Below are positions 1 to 10,164 of a stretch of DNA of 64,000 nucleotides, piece by piece. The notes under the pieces were generated by a model. The model was given only the letters and a program-made list of their open reading frames with translations, had not been told where the DNA came from and ran no database searches. The DNA comes from Burkholderiales bacterium. Its GTDB lineage: Bacteria > Pseudomonadota > Gammaproteobacteria > Burkholderiales > Usitatibacteraceae. The position numbers and the translations under genes are program-made. The stretch spans positions 41,551-105,550 of the forward strand of contig JANYBL010000044.1 of the NCBI GenBank assembly GCA_025360815.1, read 5' to 3'. Every line of letters starts with the position of its first letter. The stretch's first letter is position 1.

Positions 1-1340
1 CCGATCATCGTGATTTGCTTGAGTGATTCAATGCCGTTGCCGATCAGGGTTGCGCCGACCACTGGGTACAAAATTTTACCGTTCTCCACCATGTAAGCCT
101 CAGAAGCTGAGAACACAAACTTGCCGCTGGTGGTATCAACTTGCCCGCCGCCGAAATTGACTGCGTACAAGCCCCGCTCAATCGACGCAACAATTTCTTC
201 ATTCGTTTTATCGCCGCCGAGCATGTAGGTGTTGGTCATGCGCGGCATGGGGATATGCGCGTAGGATTCGCGCCGCGCGTTGCCGGTGACAGGGACATTC
301 ATCAAACGGGCATTCATCGAATCTTGCATGTATCCCTTTAGGATACCGTTTTCAATGAGCACGTTTCGCTGCGTGATATTGCCTTCATCATCCATATTGA
401 GCGAACCGCGCCGGTCCTGGATAGTGCCGTCATCAATCACGGTTACGCCTTTTGCGGCGATTTGCTGACCGATGCGGCCTGAAAAAACAGAGCTGCCCTT
501 GCGATTGAAATCGCCTTCCAAGCTGTGGCCAACGGCCTCGTGCAGCAATATACCAGGCCAGCCGGGGCCGAGTACCACCGTCATTTGGCCACCCGGCGCG
601 GGCCGCGCATCGAGATTAATCAAGGCCTCGCGTACCCCGGCCTCGGCATAGGCTTTCAAAATTTCATCGGTGAAGTAACGATAATCAAACCGCCCGCCAC
701 CACCGGTGGAACCCTGCTCTCGGCGGCCATTTTGTTCAGCAATCACTGTGAGGCCAATATGTACCAGCGGCCGCACATCTGCCGCCATCACGCCGTCATG
801 ACGTGCCACCATCACAACCTCGTATTCGCCAGACAGCCGCCCCATCACTTCTTTGACGCGCGGGTCAATCGCTCTCGCAAATTGTTCGAGCCGCTCTAAA
901 ATTTTGACCTTCTCCGCGTCTGAAAATGCCGACACAGGATCGTTGGGCATATAGAGCGATCGGCCCAGTTTAACGACCGATGTTGCAATCCTCCCAGCCG
1001 ATCCATCGGATCCCGCCCGCGCAATGCTCCGCGTGGCAATCGCCGCATCCCGAATGGCGGGCAGCGTGATGTCGTCTGAATAAGCAAACGCCGTTTTTTC
1101 ACCGGCGACAACCCGCACGCCGACGCCTTGGTCGATATTAAAACTACCTGATTTCACGCGCCCTTCTTCCAAGCTCCAGCTTTCCGAGCGTGAGTATTGA
1201 AAATACAAATCGGCATAATCTGCATCGTGGGTCATGATGTCGCCAAAAACGCTGTCGATCGATGATTCGGTCAAGCCGTATGGCGTTAATAGAGTCTGTT
1301 GCGCGATTTGAATGGATGTTTTCAGTTGCTGGTTTTGCAT
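1..1340 (-). CDS. tldD: TldD metalloprotease, C-terminus cut by window edge
   Basis: TldD forms a heterodimeric zinc protease with TldE/PmbA and is known for processing modified peptides and degrading unfolded peptides in the cytoplasm. The reading frame starts at the ATG ending at 1340, five bases after a good AAGGAA ribosome-binding site, and is open to position 1, giving about 446 of the usual roughly 480 residues. The family metal-binding motif HEAVGH followed by E is visible at about residues 265-271 (DNA around 526-543). Glycine-rich segments typical of the family surround it. It is the third gene of a leftward run with yhdP and a nitrilase gene, an order common in betaproteobacteria. 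TldE is not in the window. Identification is secure; only the last few dozen residues are missing. Confidence 0.95.
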   Translation of the reverse strand, partial: MQNQQLKTSIQIAQQTLLTPYGLTESSIDSVFGDIMTHDADYADLYFQYSRSESWSLEEGRVKSGSFNIDQGVGVRVVAGEKTAFAYSDDITLPAIRDAAIATRSIARAGSDGSAGRIATSVVKLGRSLYMPNDPVSAFSDAEKVKILERLEQFARAIDPRVKEVMGRLSGEYEVVMVARHDGVMAADVRPLVHIGLTVIAEQNGRREQGSTGGGGRFDYRYFTDEILKAYAEAGVREALINLDARPAPGGQMTVVLGPGWPGILLHEAVGHSLEGDFNRKGSSVFSGRIGQQIAAKGVTVIDDGTIQDRRGSLNMDDEGNITQRNVLIENGILKGYMQDSMNARLMNVPVTGNARRESYAHIPMPRMTNTYMLGGDKTNEEIVASIERGLYAVNFGGGQVDTTSGKFVFSASEAYMVENGKILYPVVGATLIGNGIESLKQITMI

Positions 1341-1375
1341 AAATTCCTTGATGATTATTTCTCGGGCGAAAAAAA

Positions 1376-2272
1376 TTATTTAACAGCCGGACTCGCTTTG
1401 GGAACACCAATTGTGCGATTCGATAGCGCGGGTAAACTCTTTCGCGCCGTTTGTTGAAACTGCGGGATTACCCCCGCCACCACGACGCCGGAGCCGCGCG
1501 GCAAGCGGTCCTCTATCACGCCCCAAGGGTCAACAATCATCGTATCACCGTGCGTTTCGCGACCGTTCACGTGATAGCCGCCTTGCGCTGGCGCGATCAC
1601 ATAAGCGAGGTTTTCGATAGCGCGCGCCCGCACCAGCGTTTCCCAGTGCGCCTTGCCTGTTGTTGCTGTGAACGCAGACGGCACGACGATAATATTCACG
1701 TCACCCATCGCGCGATAAAGTTCGGGAAAGCGAAGGTCATAGCAAATGGAAAGCCCAATCCGACCGTATGGCGAGTCGAAAGTGACGACCCTATCGCCGG
1801 GCTCAATGGTGCGTTCCTCGGAAAAATTCTCAGAGCCCATGGTGAAGTTAAACAAATGAATTTTGTCGTAACGGGCAACTTGCTTACCGGTTTTATCGTA
1901 AACAAAACAAGTGTTGCGCACTTTATTTGGCACACTTGACTCAACCGGGATCGAGCCGCCGATTAGCCAAACATTGTGTTTAACTGCCATGGATGACATC
2001 CACGTTTGAATCGGCCCGTCACCATCACGCTCACGAATCAAAACCTTGTCGGTTTCTTTCATGCCCATGATCGCAAAATACTCTGGCAGCGCAATAATGC
2101 GTGCGCCCGTTGAAGCTGCCAGCGCAATCAAACGTGTTGCCTCTTCTAGATTCGCCTGCACATTGGGCCCGCTCGCCATCTGGATCGCGGCAATGCGAAA
2201 GAAGCTTTGGGTTGATTGCTGCGCGCGCAACAATTCATCGGGCAGTGGCGGAGAATTTTTGGTCAGAATCAA
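1376..2272 (-). CDS. carbon-nitrogen hydrolase (nitrilase/omega-amidase family)
   Basis: A cytoplasmic nitrilase-superfamily amidase. With the chosen start the catalytic triad is E64 (in ALPEYF), K137 (in YDKIHLF) and C177 (in SICYDLRFPE), and the whole alpha-beta-beta-alpha fold region is present. The wording resembles Nit1/omega-amidase or deaminated-glutathione amidase branches, but the substrate cannot be fixed from sequence. The frame stays open upstream into yhdP as far as a TTG at 2449, but that would overlap yhdP by about 170 bases with an arginine/histidine-rich tail that looks non-coding. I place the start at a TTG at 2272, just after the yhdP stop; a TTG at 2233 is an alternative. 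No ATG exists before the conserved core. It is followed 36 bases later by tldD, so the three genes are probably co-transcribed. Confidence 0.85.
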   Translation of the reverse strand: MILTKNSPPLPDELLRAQQSTQSFFRIAAIQMASGPNVQANLEEATRLIALAASTGARIIALPEYFAIMGMKETDKVLIRERDGDGPIQTWMSSMAVKHNVWLIGGSIPVESSVPNKVRNTCFVYDKTGKQVARYDKIHLFNFTMGSENFSEERTIEPGDRVVTFDSPYGRIGLSICYDLRFPELYRAMGDVNIIVVPSAFTATTGKAHWETLVRARAIENLAYVIAPAQGGYHVNGRETHGDTMIVDPWGVIEDRLPRGSGVVVAGVIPQFQQTARKSLPALSNRTIGVPKASPAVK

Positions 2273-2279
2273 GAGGCGT

Positions 2280-5200
2280 TCACCCTGTTTTTTTCGGTGT
2301 TGTTTTCGATGGCGTTGGTGTTGGTGGCGCAGATTGCTCAAGTGATAATGGAATCGGTACGTTGGCGGGTGCGGTGACAAAAGACGGCGTCTCAATGGAC
2401 CCCGGCAGAGCCGATGGCCCCACAACAGTTGCAGGTGGTTTTTCTGCAACGCCGTTCCGGTCCAACTTACTCACCTGCGGATTATCCCATGTTCCTGAAA
2501 CGGCGTATCGGTAGGAAAAAATTTTCTCAACCGGATTTTGCAGTACTTTCTGCCCTAAATAAACCGCCAAGCCCACAATCGGATTCAGTGTTGCAAGCCC
2601 CGCACCAACGGCAATGCTCTCATCGAGTCTAGGCAACACGGTCACCGCTAAGTTCACGCGCTCGGTCGGTAACGAGACATCGCCCGCCATTCGGACTTCC
2701 GCAGCAGGGCCAATAACCTCAAAATTCTCGGTTGCCATGATGCCGTCTTTGACTTTCAGATCGCCACCAATCGTGTTGAACGCAAAACCCTGCGAAAAAA
2801 TATCGCGGAAATCCAGCGTGATGCGTCGGGGCAGCGACTGCAAGCTGATGAGTCCTAGTAATTTACCCGCGCCGGGTTCAATTTTGGCGAATTGGCCATT
2901 GCGAGCGGACACTTTGAAGTCACCCGATAAATTTGATAGTTGCATTTGATACGCATGCCCGGGCCAAGCTAGTTTCCCCTCAAGCTGGCCGGTACCACCG
3001 CGCAGTAGATCGCCAAACCCGAACTGCGCAAACAACGCATTCAGATTCGATGAATCAAGCTTGATATTCATTTTGGTCATTGAGCGCTCATTCAGGCCGT
3101 TTAACGATTTGTTCGAAACCGCTGAATTCCCGCCATTGCGTAGCCACATACCATCCATGTCGAGCTTTACATGCCCGTTCGAGATGGTGAGTTGATCGAT
3201 TTTCCAGTTCGAGCCAAGCGGCGTAGCGCGTAACTCAAGCCGCCCCATCCAACGATCTTTTAGCGTGAACTTCTCGGCAATAATATCGAGCGCCGGGAAA
3301 TCAGCTTCGTGCGGCGTGCTGGGCTCGTTGATAATCGGCACAACAACGGTTGCCTCATCGACCAATACGAAGTTTTTCAATCTTGCGCGGACCAAACCTT
3401 GATCGTTGTAGGCGCCGGGTCGCCAAGTGAAGTCACCAGACGCTTCAGTGCTTTCAACCACAAAACGCCAGTCTTCACCGCCATGCCGTCCCTTGAGCGC
3501 CATCGCGCCAAACTGGCGGCCATAGGCCAATAACCCGCCTAGCTTCAAATCAAACCCCGTTATGGAATCGCCTTTTGCATCCGGTTTGGCTTCGCCTTGT
3601 TGTTCTGGCTTATTCTCTTGTGTAACGTCAGTTTTTAAACCCGCCGCTCGGTGGGCAACGATTGGCGAGACGACAGTACGTGGGTTGTCAAAACCCTGAA
3701 TCGCTGCCCGCCAAGCATCCAAATCAAGCTGCTTCAGTCGCCCTGCAAACCAGACGCCGTCTGGAATGGGCACATCGGCTACTCCCTCGCCGATAGTGGC
3801 AACGCCGCCCAGCAAAGAACCCGGTATTCCTGCCGCGTTGAACCTACGCTGGAAGCGAGCATCGACGCGGGTTTCAGGGTCGTCAGCCGTTGGCATGGCC
3901 GCGCCGACGTTGGCGCCTCCACTAGCGCCGCCCGCCGCACTCTCTGCAACCGATGCTGCGGTCGCAGCGGCCTGTACCACCCCGGGATTGGCAAGCGCAT
4001 TGCCTGCCAGCTGCACTTTAATACGCTCAGTTGACTGCGCTGCATTCACAAACTGCACGCGCAATGGGCGAACCTCGGCGACGCGCTTCGCCATCGGATA
4101 GGGCAGGCTGGACGACACACCGTCCAAGTTGGAAAAAATCGTTACCTCGGTGCCAGTCGCCTTTGCCAAAATTTTGCCTTTGAAATCAGTCGCACCCGAT
4201 ACCTGTTGGGGCAACCGAAACGGCAGAACATCCGACAATTGCGATAACTCTGCACGTGCAGAAAATTCGGCCAACACGCCTGCTTCGCCGCCGCCTGTGA
4301 CCGAAATTGTCACCGGGTTCCCGTAAGCTAGGCCTTGGAGAACACCGCTGGTACCACTAGCTATCCCCGTACCACCCACGATGGAGGCGGTCTGGACGTT
4401 ACGTTCCGTAAATGCAATCACGCCCGATAAATTGCTAATCGCTGTACCGATGCTGGGCTTTGCAGTTGCCCGCAACAGCGTGTATCTGCCGTTGACCTTA
4501 ATGCCGTCTTTGACAGCCACCAGCGGAATCGTCAACCCCAAACTGAGCTTGCCTAGGCCCTCCACTTCAACAACTTTGGTAAAGCCGCCCACCGACATTG
4601 CCAGCGGGCTATCGCGAAGAAATTTTGTCACCTCTTCCGCTCGCGCATCTGCCGCCAGGTTCACTTGAATCGCGCCGGCACGATCATTCAGATCGGCGAT
4701 ATCAATGGTGGCACTTTTGATATTGGTGTTGAGAATTTTTACCGAATTGATGACGAGGCCAACTTTGGTATTCTCGAACCGCATTTCGCCGTTGATTCCA
4801 GCGGCGATTGGCCAATCATCGTTATAGCGGAAATCAACATTTTTGAGTTGCGCTTGCGCTGAAAAATTGCCGCCTTTACCGTTGTGAAAGGGGAATTCAA
4901 ATACCTCGCCTTTAACTTGAAAACTGGCAGCGCTCATTTCACCGGTCACACTGTCCTTGAGTGCGTGTTCCAAATAGCCACGTGTTTGCCCGATGCCATT
5001 TGGCAAATAATCGCCAACCGTGACGGCCTTAACGCGCGAAAATTTCCCTTTAATGTCGATTGACCCGGGGCCTTTTTCTTCAGCCGCGCGGGCGCCACCC
5101 GCACGAAAACGCGAATAAAATCCGGCGAATTCCGCCGCCAAATCGGAATTGGCAAAATTAACGTTGGTAAGGTCGACCTCAATTGCATCGGGCGTTACTC

Positions 5201-6869
5201 TCCACTTGCCATCGCTATCAAAGGTGTCAAATTTGAGAGGCGCGCGAAAAACAGACGGATCGTCAATCGCCAGCATTTTCGAGCCGATGTGATATTTTCC
5301 GCCTTTATCGTCGCCCTCAACCGTGCCAGAAAAATTGCTTATGCCCGGATTTTTCCCGTCTGTATTAAGGCCAAAATTTTCGAATGAACCTTTGAGGCGA
5401 TAACCGGCGAGTTTTTCGCTTTCACTGTCAAGCTTCCCGTTCCATGAGATGGTCGTGTTTTTAAGTTCGCCGCGCGGCTGATACTTCGACACAAAATTGC
5501 GCAATTCCTTACCTACCGGGAAATACTCCATCAATGCAAACATCACTTTGAGGTCGATGTTGTTGCCAGTCAATTCGCCTTTTGCCAAGCGGGCATCGTG
5601 TTGGTTTTGTAAGGTCAATGAAAAATCAGCGGGTGGCAATACGACGCCTTCGCGCGTGCGAATTTCCAGCGATTTGCCGCCGCCGGTGAAGCCGCCCTCT
5701 TGCGCTCTGTACTCGATTCGACCGGCTAGCTTGGCGATGTTAAGCGGCGCTAAATCCGCGTCGAACTGGGCCCGGGCGTTAGTCAGATAGACATCAGCGG
5801 TAATCGCGCGAAAGGGATTGTATGGGCCAGGCGTTGGTATCGCTTCGGTCGTTACCAGTTGCGCCGCCGTTGAGGTTGAGGTTGGGGTTGGGGCAGCTAC
5901 AGTCAGCGCAGGGTATTGCGCAGCGGTGTTATCAATCTCAATCCAAGCCCGCAGATTACCCGACCCTGCCTGCAACGCTTCCGGAACAGTTGCGTGCTGG
6001 CGAAGCTCAGTAAGGCTCGCATCGGCTGCCGACGCATAAAGCGTGCCTTTGATGTTCCAGCGACCGTCAACTAAGTCTAATTCAAGATCGGCACGCGCCT
6101 CGATTTTTCGCGCCAGTGCTGCAGGCGGATTCGCCACAAAGCCGATTTGATGTTTGCCACTATTTTTTTTGATACTCAATCCAACATCGGTAAAGCGCAA
6201 TGCCGCCCCCGGCGCCAGCGCGTCCTCCCACGTCAAGCTGGCGTGGGTAATCGACAAGCCCGGTTGCTCGACGAGGAACGCCAAAAGTTGCCCGTCGTCG
6301 TCGGCAGATTTCGGCTGATTCAAAGGACGTCCGGCGAAATAAATAAAACCATCCTGGTTACGATTAAGTGCCAATTCGGGACCGTCCAGCACAACATCGT
6401 CAAAGCGAATTTGGCCGACTAACAACGCCCACCAAGAAAGTCCCGCCGTCAACTTTGGTAGCCTTAACGCGGCAGTGCCAGCTGGACGCAGCGCGGAGGT
6501 GCTGCTGGCGGGTTCCAAAAAGACAACATCTTCCATTTCGACATATGGACGCAAACCCGCCCACCCGCCACGGATCGTCCCCGCCGCTACATCCATGCCG
6601 GACAGCAGTGAAACGCGGCTGATAATATCCGCCTGATAGTGCTGAATATTGGGCAGGACGGCAAACCGAACCGTCGCTACGATGATGGAGCATAAAATTA
6701 CTAAAACCACGAATAGCCAAAATAAGCTTCGTGTGCAAAAACGGCCGATACGGAACCTTAATGTTGCTGCTTTGATAATGACCGAACTCCGAAATAAGAA
6801 AAATGTGAAGCAAACGTGAAGTAACTGCGGTTGTGGGCGATGTGATGCTGCATTCGCGCCCAATAGCAC
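2280..6869 (-). CDS. yhdP: YhdP-family AsmA-like envelope protein
   Basis: A very large (about 1,500 residue) inner-membrane-anchored periplasmic protein of the YhdP/AsmA-like group. Family members form long beta-groove bridges and are implicated in phospholipid transport to the outer membrane. A single membrane segment lies near residues 48-70 (SLFWLFVVLVILCSIIV). The remainder is repetitive beta-rich sequence with conserved C-terminal blocks around RITLDFRDIFSQGF and GLAVYLGQKVLQNP, followed by a Pro/Thr-rich tail. The outermost start is a GTG at 6869; the 30 residues before the membrane segment look weak, and the true start may be some 25-30 codons downstream at a rare codon, since no ATG is available. 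It is divergent from glnE and leads the nitrilase-tldD run. Length is at the high end for the family. Confidence 0.88.
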   Translation of the reverse strand: MLLGANAASHRPQPQLLHVCFTFFLFRSSVIIKAATLRFRIGRFCTRSLFWLFVVLVILCSIIVATVRFAVLPNIQHYQADIISRVSLLSGMDVAAGTIRGGWAGLRPYVEMEDVVFLEPASSTSALRPAGTAALRLPKLTAGLSWWALLVGQIRFDDVVLDGPELALNRNQDGFIYFAGRPLNQPKSADDDGQLLAFLVEQPGLSITHASLTWEDALAPGAALRFTDVGLSIKKNSGKHQIGFVANPPAALARKIEARADLELDLVDGRWNIKGTLYASAADASLTELRQHATVPEALQAGSGNLRAWIEIDNTAAQYPALTVAAPTPTSTSTAAQLVTTEAIPTPGPYNPFRAITADVYLTNARAQFDADLAPLNIAKLAGRIEYRAQEGGFTGGGKSLEIRTREGVVLPPADFSLTLQNQHDARLAKGELTGNNIDLKVMFALMEYFPVGKELRNFVSKYQPRGELKNTTISWNGKLDSESEKLAGYRLKGSFENFGLNTDGKNPGISNFSGTVEGDDKGGKYHIGSKMLAIDDPSVFRAPLKFDTFDSDGKWRVTPDAIEVDLTNVNFANSDLAAEFAGFYSRFRAGGARAAEEKGPGSIDIKGKFSRVKAVTVGDYLPNGIGQTRGYLEHALKDSVTGEMSAASFQVKGEVFEFPFHNGKGGNFSAQAQLKNVDFRYNDDWPIAAGINGEMRFENTKVGLVINSVKILNTNIKSATIDIADLNDRAGAIQVNLAADARAEEVTKFLRDSPLAMSVGGFTKVVEVEGLGKLSLGLTIPLVAVKDGIKVNGRYTLLRATAKPSIGTAISNLSGVIAFTERNVQTASIVGGTGIASGTSGVLQGLAYGNPVTISVTGGGEAGVLAEFSARAELSQLSDVLPFRLPQQVSGATDFKGKILAKATGTEVTIFSNLDGVSSSLPYPMAKRVAEVRPLRVQFVNAAQSTERIKVQLAGNALANPGVVQAAATAASVAESAAGGASGGANVGAAMPTADDPETRVDARFQRRFNAAGIPGSLLGGVATIGEGVADVPIPDGVWFAGRLKQLDLDAWRAAIQGFDNPRTVVSPIVAHRAAGLKTDVTQENKPEQQGEAKPDAKGDSITGFDLKLGGLLAYGRQFGAMALKGRHGGEDWRFVVESTEASGDFTWRPGAYNDQGLVRARLKNFVLVDEATVVVPIINEPSTPHEADFPALDIIAEKFTLKDRWMGRLELRATPLGSNWKIDQLTISNGHVKLDMDGMWLRNGGNSAVSNKSLNGLNERSMTKMNIKLDSSNLNALFAQFGFGDLLRGGTGQLEGKLAWPGHAYQMQLSNLSGDFKVSARNGQFAKIEPGAGKLLGLISLQSLPRRITLDFRDIFSQGFAFNTIGGDLKVKDGIMATENFEVIGPAAEVRMAGDVSLPTERVNLAVTVLPRLDESIAVGAGLATLNPIVGLAVYLGQKVLQNPVEKIFSYRYAVSGTWDNPQVSKLDRNGVAEKPPATVVGPSALPGSIETPSFVTAPANVPIPLSLEQSAPPTPTPSKTTPKKTG

Positions 6870-7013
6870 CTAGTGAAGAAGCCGAATGGTGCCAATGGCG
6901 TTTGATCACACCAAATTATCCGAGCCATGCTATTTTAGCGGGCGAAACTCCTTATTGGGAGACAACGCCATTTTATTTACGCCCGACTCCGTCTATATCC
7001 CCGAAATCGCCAA

Positions 7014-9911
7014 ATGAGCATCGTCAATACCGAAAGCCAAAATGGCGCGTCTCTTTCATTTGACCGGCAAGTCAGCCGAATGTTTCATGCCTCGCGTTAT
7101 GCAGAACGGATAAGCCGAGCGGAGCCGGCATTGCTGGACGATTTAGCGGCATATTTTCAGGAGGCGTTATCGACAACATCGCTAAACTCTAGGCTGGGCG
7201 CGGCTCTTGAGCGTGTTGATGGAACTGATGAGATCAACTTTCATGCCGCGCTGCGACGTTTACGCCGTCAAACGATGTTGCGGATTATTTTTCGCGATAT
7301 CAATGGTTTGGCCGATTTCGCCGAGGTCGCGGCCACTGTCTCAGCGCTGGCTGACGTTACCGTCAATGCGGCTGTGCGGTTCCATGCTCGTGGCGTGGCG
7401 CGGCTGTTCGGCCTGCCCGAATCGGTACTCAACGACGCCAATGCACAGATGCTGGTCGTTGGCATGGGCAAATTGGGTGCATATGAATTGAATGTTTCCT
7501 CTGACATTGATTTAATTTTCATCTATGACCAGGACGGGGAAGCCGTAATGGCTGGGTCGGCGGGGTCGGCAGGGTCGAACGGCGCGACGGGGGAAATGGC
7601 GCTGCAAGAGCGATCATGGCATGAGTTTCATGCCGAGACTGGTAAACGCGTCATTCGCGCGTTGGATCAGATTGATGAAAATGGATTTGTCTTTCGCGTC
7701 GATATGCGCTTGCGACCATTTGGCACGAGCGGGCCGTTGGTCAGCAGCCTTGCGACACTGGCGCAATATTTCCGGACCCAAGGTAGGCCTTGGGAACGCT
7801 ATGCATGGCTAAAGGCGCGGGCACTCACCGGGACAGCCGCGACCAAGCATGCGCTCGAAAAAATGGTCACGTCGTTCGTCTACCGACGTTATAACGACTA
7901 TGGCGCGATTGATGAAATGCGCGACTTGCACGGACAAATCCGCGCCGAGGCCACGAAGAAAAATCGCCTCAATGACATCAAGGTGGGACGTGGCGGCATT
8001 CGTGAGGTGGAATTTATAGCGCAGCTTTTCCAACTCGTGCGTGGCGGGCGCGACCCCGCGCTGCAAGTTGCCTCGACGCGAGAAGCATTGAAGTTGATCG
8101 CCGAACGCGGGCTCGTCAGCCCCGATAAAATTACCCGCTTACAAACTGCCTATCTTTTTTTACGCAATTTGGAACATCGGCTGCAATATCTCGACGACGC
8201 ACAAACCCAGGCATTGCCGACCAATGCCATGGATCAGGAACGTATTGCCGCCGCGATGAATGTTGAAAGCTGGGCTGAGTTTGAGGCAGCGCTGAATCTA
8301 GAGCGAAATTTTGTAAATGCCGAATTTGAATCGCTTTTTGCAGCAGTTAATAGTGCCAAAACGCTGGGGACCACCAATAGTTTGCCAGCGGCTAAGGTGC
8401 CATCAATTGGCTTGGAAGCCAGTATTCATGCGGTGTTTCAGCTTGCCTGCTCGGAAACGTCAATTGACCCGGCCATCGAAAATCGGATGGTAACGCGCAT
8501 CAAAACTTGGCAAAAATCATCCCGTACGCAAACACTTTCGCCGAAAATTGTTGCCCGCATGGAGGCCCTGATTCCGGCAGCGTTAAAGGCATCGCTTGCT
8601 TTCGAAAAGCCAGCTGAGACTTTTTTTCGTCTCCTCGATTTGCTTGATGCTATCGATAAACGCGAGACCTATTTGGCGTTGCTGATGGAATACCCGGCGG
8701 TGCTGCCCAGGGTTGCGCGCATCGCGGCCAGCAGCGGGTGGGCGGCAGATTTTTTGAAGCGCCATCCGATTTTACTCGATGAATTGATCACGGTTGAAAC
8801 CGGCTCGCCTCAATTCAACTGGCCGGCGGAACGGGCTAAGTTGCAACGAGCTTGCGACCAAGCTGCCGGCGATGTGGAAAAACTATATGAGTTGCTGCGC
8901 CATACCAAACAAAGTATCACCATAAAATTAAACATTGCCGATATTGAGGGCAGAATTGGCGTGATGGCATTGTCGGACGCGCTCTCTGCGTTGGCAGATA
9001 TGCTACTCGACACCACGTTGGTATTGGTGCAGCGCACACTCACCAAAACCGACAATGGCTGGCAAGCTCCGCCAGGCTTTGCGATCATCGGCTATGGCAA
9101 ATTGGGCAGCAAGGAATTAGGCTATGCGTCGGATCTTGATTTAGTATTTATTTTCGATGAAAACATCGAACGCCGGCGCGGAGACGCAGTTGGAAGTGGA
9201 AACGGCGAAAGCCATATTATAGGTGGCGAGCAGTATTCCAAGCTCGCACAGCGCTTACGAAGCTGGCTGAATACAGCAACCGTCGGCGGCGACCTCTATG
9301 AAACCGATTTACGCTTGCGCCCTGACGGCGATTCGGGCATGTTGGTTTCCGACTTGTCGGCGTTCCGGGATTATCAACTTAGCCGGGCGTGGACGTGGGA
9401 ACACCAAGCGCTCACGCGGGCCCGCTGGTGCGCTGGGGATGCGTCCCTCGCCGTGCCATTCGATGCCATTCGCCATGAGGTCCTGAGCGCGCCGCGTAAT
9501 GAACCGGCAACCCGACAGAAATTGCGAACTGAAATTCTCGAAATGCGCGACAAAATGCGTGCTGAAAAAAAGGATCGCACCGATACTGAAAGTCCGGCGC
9601 TAGATCTGAAGCACACCCGCGGTGGAATTGTTGATGTCGAATTTATTGTGCAATATTTGATTCTCGCCTATAGCCATGAGCATGCCGAGTTCTTGGGCAA
9701 TCTCGGCAATTTTGCGCTGCTGATGCGGTCGGGCGCGCTGGGTATTTTGGATGAGGATATCGCGGCCAAAGTGGCAAAAGCATATTTGGCATATCGCGAG
9801 CGACAGCACCGCGCTCGCAACAATAATCAACTCAAAACATGGGTGGGGCTTGATGAATTTGTGGAGGAGCGGCGCGCCGTCGTAGCGGCTTGGGGGGCGT
9901 TGTTTGGTTGA
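7014..9911 (+). CDS. glnE: bifunctional glutamine synthetase adenylyltransferase/deadenylase
   Basis: GlnE adds AMP to glutamine synthetase, lowering its activity, and removes it again under control of the PII protein, so it links nitrogen status to ammonia assimilation. The 965-residue product matches the usual 930-1,000. Both nucleotidyltransferase domains are visible: the first with GMGKLGAYELN and DIDLIFIYD at about residues 150-172, the second with GYGKLGSKELGYASDLDL at about residues 692-710. Both halves retain the paired aspartates needed for metal binding. The ATG at 7014 has no strong ribosome-binding site, but the next residues are plausible and no better start is near. It is transcribed divergently from yhdP across about 145 bases. 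Confidence 0.97.
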   Translation: MSIVNTESQNGASLSFDRQVSRMFHASRYAERISRAEPALLDDLAAYFQEALSTTSLNSRLGAALERVDGTDEINFHAALRRLRRQTMLRIIFRDINGLADFAEVAATVSALADVTVNAAVRFHARGVARLFGLPESVLNDANAQMLVVGMGKLGAYELNVSSDIDLIFIYDQDGEAVMAGSAGSAGSNGATGEMALQERSWHEFHAETGKRVIRALDQIDENGFVFRVDMRLRPFGTSGPLVSSLATLAQYFRTQGRPWERYAWLKARALTGTAATKHALEKMVTSFVYRRYNDYGAIDEMRDLHGQIRAEATKKNRLNDIKVGRGGIREVEFIAQLFQLVRGGRDPALQVASTREALKLIAERGLVSPDKITRLQTAYLFLRNLEHRLQYLDDAQTQALPTNAMDQERIAAAMNVESWAEFEAALNLERNFVNAEFESLFAAVNSAKTLGTTNSLPAAKVPSIGLEASIHAVFQLACSETSIDPAIENRMVTRIKTWQKSSRTQTLSPKIVARMEALIPAALKASLAFEKPAETFFRLLDLLDAIDKRETYLALLMEYPAVLPRVARIAASSGWAADFLKRHPILLDELITVETGSPQFNWPAERAKLQRACDQAAGDVEKLYELLRHTKQSITIKLNIADIEGRIGVMALSDALSALADMLLDTTLVLVQRTLTKTDNGWQAPPGFAIIGYGKLGSKELGYASDLDLVFIFDENIERRRGDAVGSGNGESHIIGGEQYSKLAQRLRSWLNTATVGGDLYETDLRLRPDGDSGMLVSDLSAFRDYQLSRAWTWEHQALTRARWCAGDASLAVPFDAIRHEVLSAPRNEPATRQKLRTEILEMRDKMRAEKKDRTDTESPALDLKHTRGGIVDVEFIVQYLILAYSHEHAEFLGNLGNFALLMRSGALGILDEDIAAKVAKAYLAYRERQHRARNNNQLKTWVGLDEFVEERRAVVAAWGALFG

Positions 9912-9964
9912 CCATAACAATTGCCCGCCAAATCAGTCGCAACGGCTGCAACTTTTTTCTAACC

Positions 9965-10131
9965 ACATCCTGAAAATAACCCTTCGTCAAATAGCGATAT
10001 AAGTATTTCCGCGAACAAGCAGTTTGCTCCGAAACATCTCTGTGACCGACGATTTTGCCCTGTGAAACATGATGCTTCATCGCGATCAGCGTCATCACCT
10101 TTGCAACCCCATTGAGCGCGCTTGGTTCGGC
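9965..10131 (-). pseudogene. C-terminal remnant of a peptidoglycan amidase (PGRP/AmpD type)
   Basis: The reverse strand encodes a short segment with the block VGHRDVSEQTAC and a following KYLYRYL, which resembles the conserved end of N-acetylmuramoyl-L-alanine amidases of the PGRP/amidase_2 fold (GHRD, a Thr/Ala-Cys element, then a helix). A TGA at 10132-10134 stops the frame just upstream, and the rest of the domain, including the first zinc ligands, is absent. The expected Pro-Gly after the cysteine is also missing (SRK instead). It lies directly after the L,D-transpeptidase-like gene on the same strand, so it may be the decayed remainder of a cell-wall gene pair. The downstream tail is low-complexity and probably not coding. 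The assignment rests on one motif. Confidence 0.4.
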
Positions 10132-10164
10132 TCAATTCATGAATCCACTTACGCGCTGCGACGA

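Noticed and set aside
9600..9920. 106-codon minus-strand frame over the end of glnE
   Set aside because: It is antisense to a strongly conserved part of glnE.
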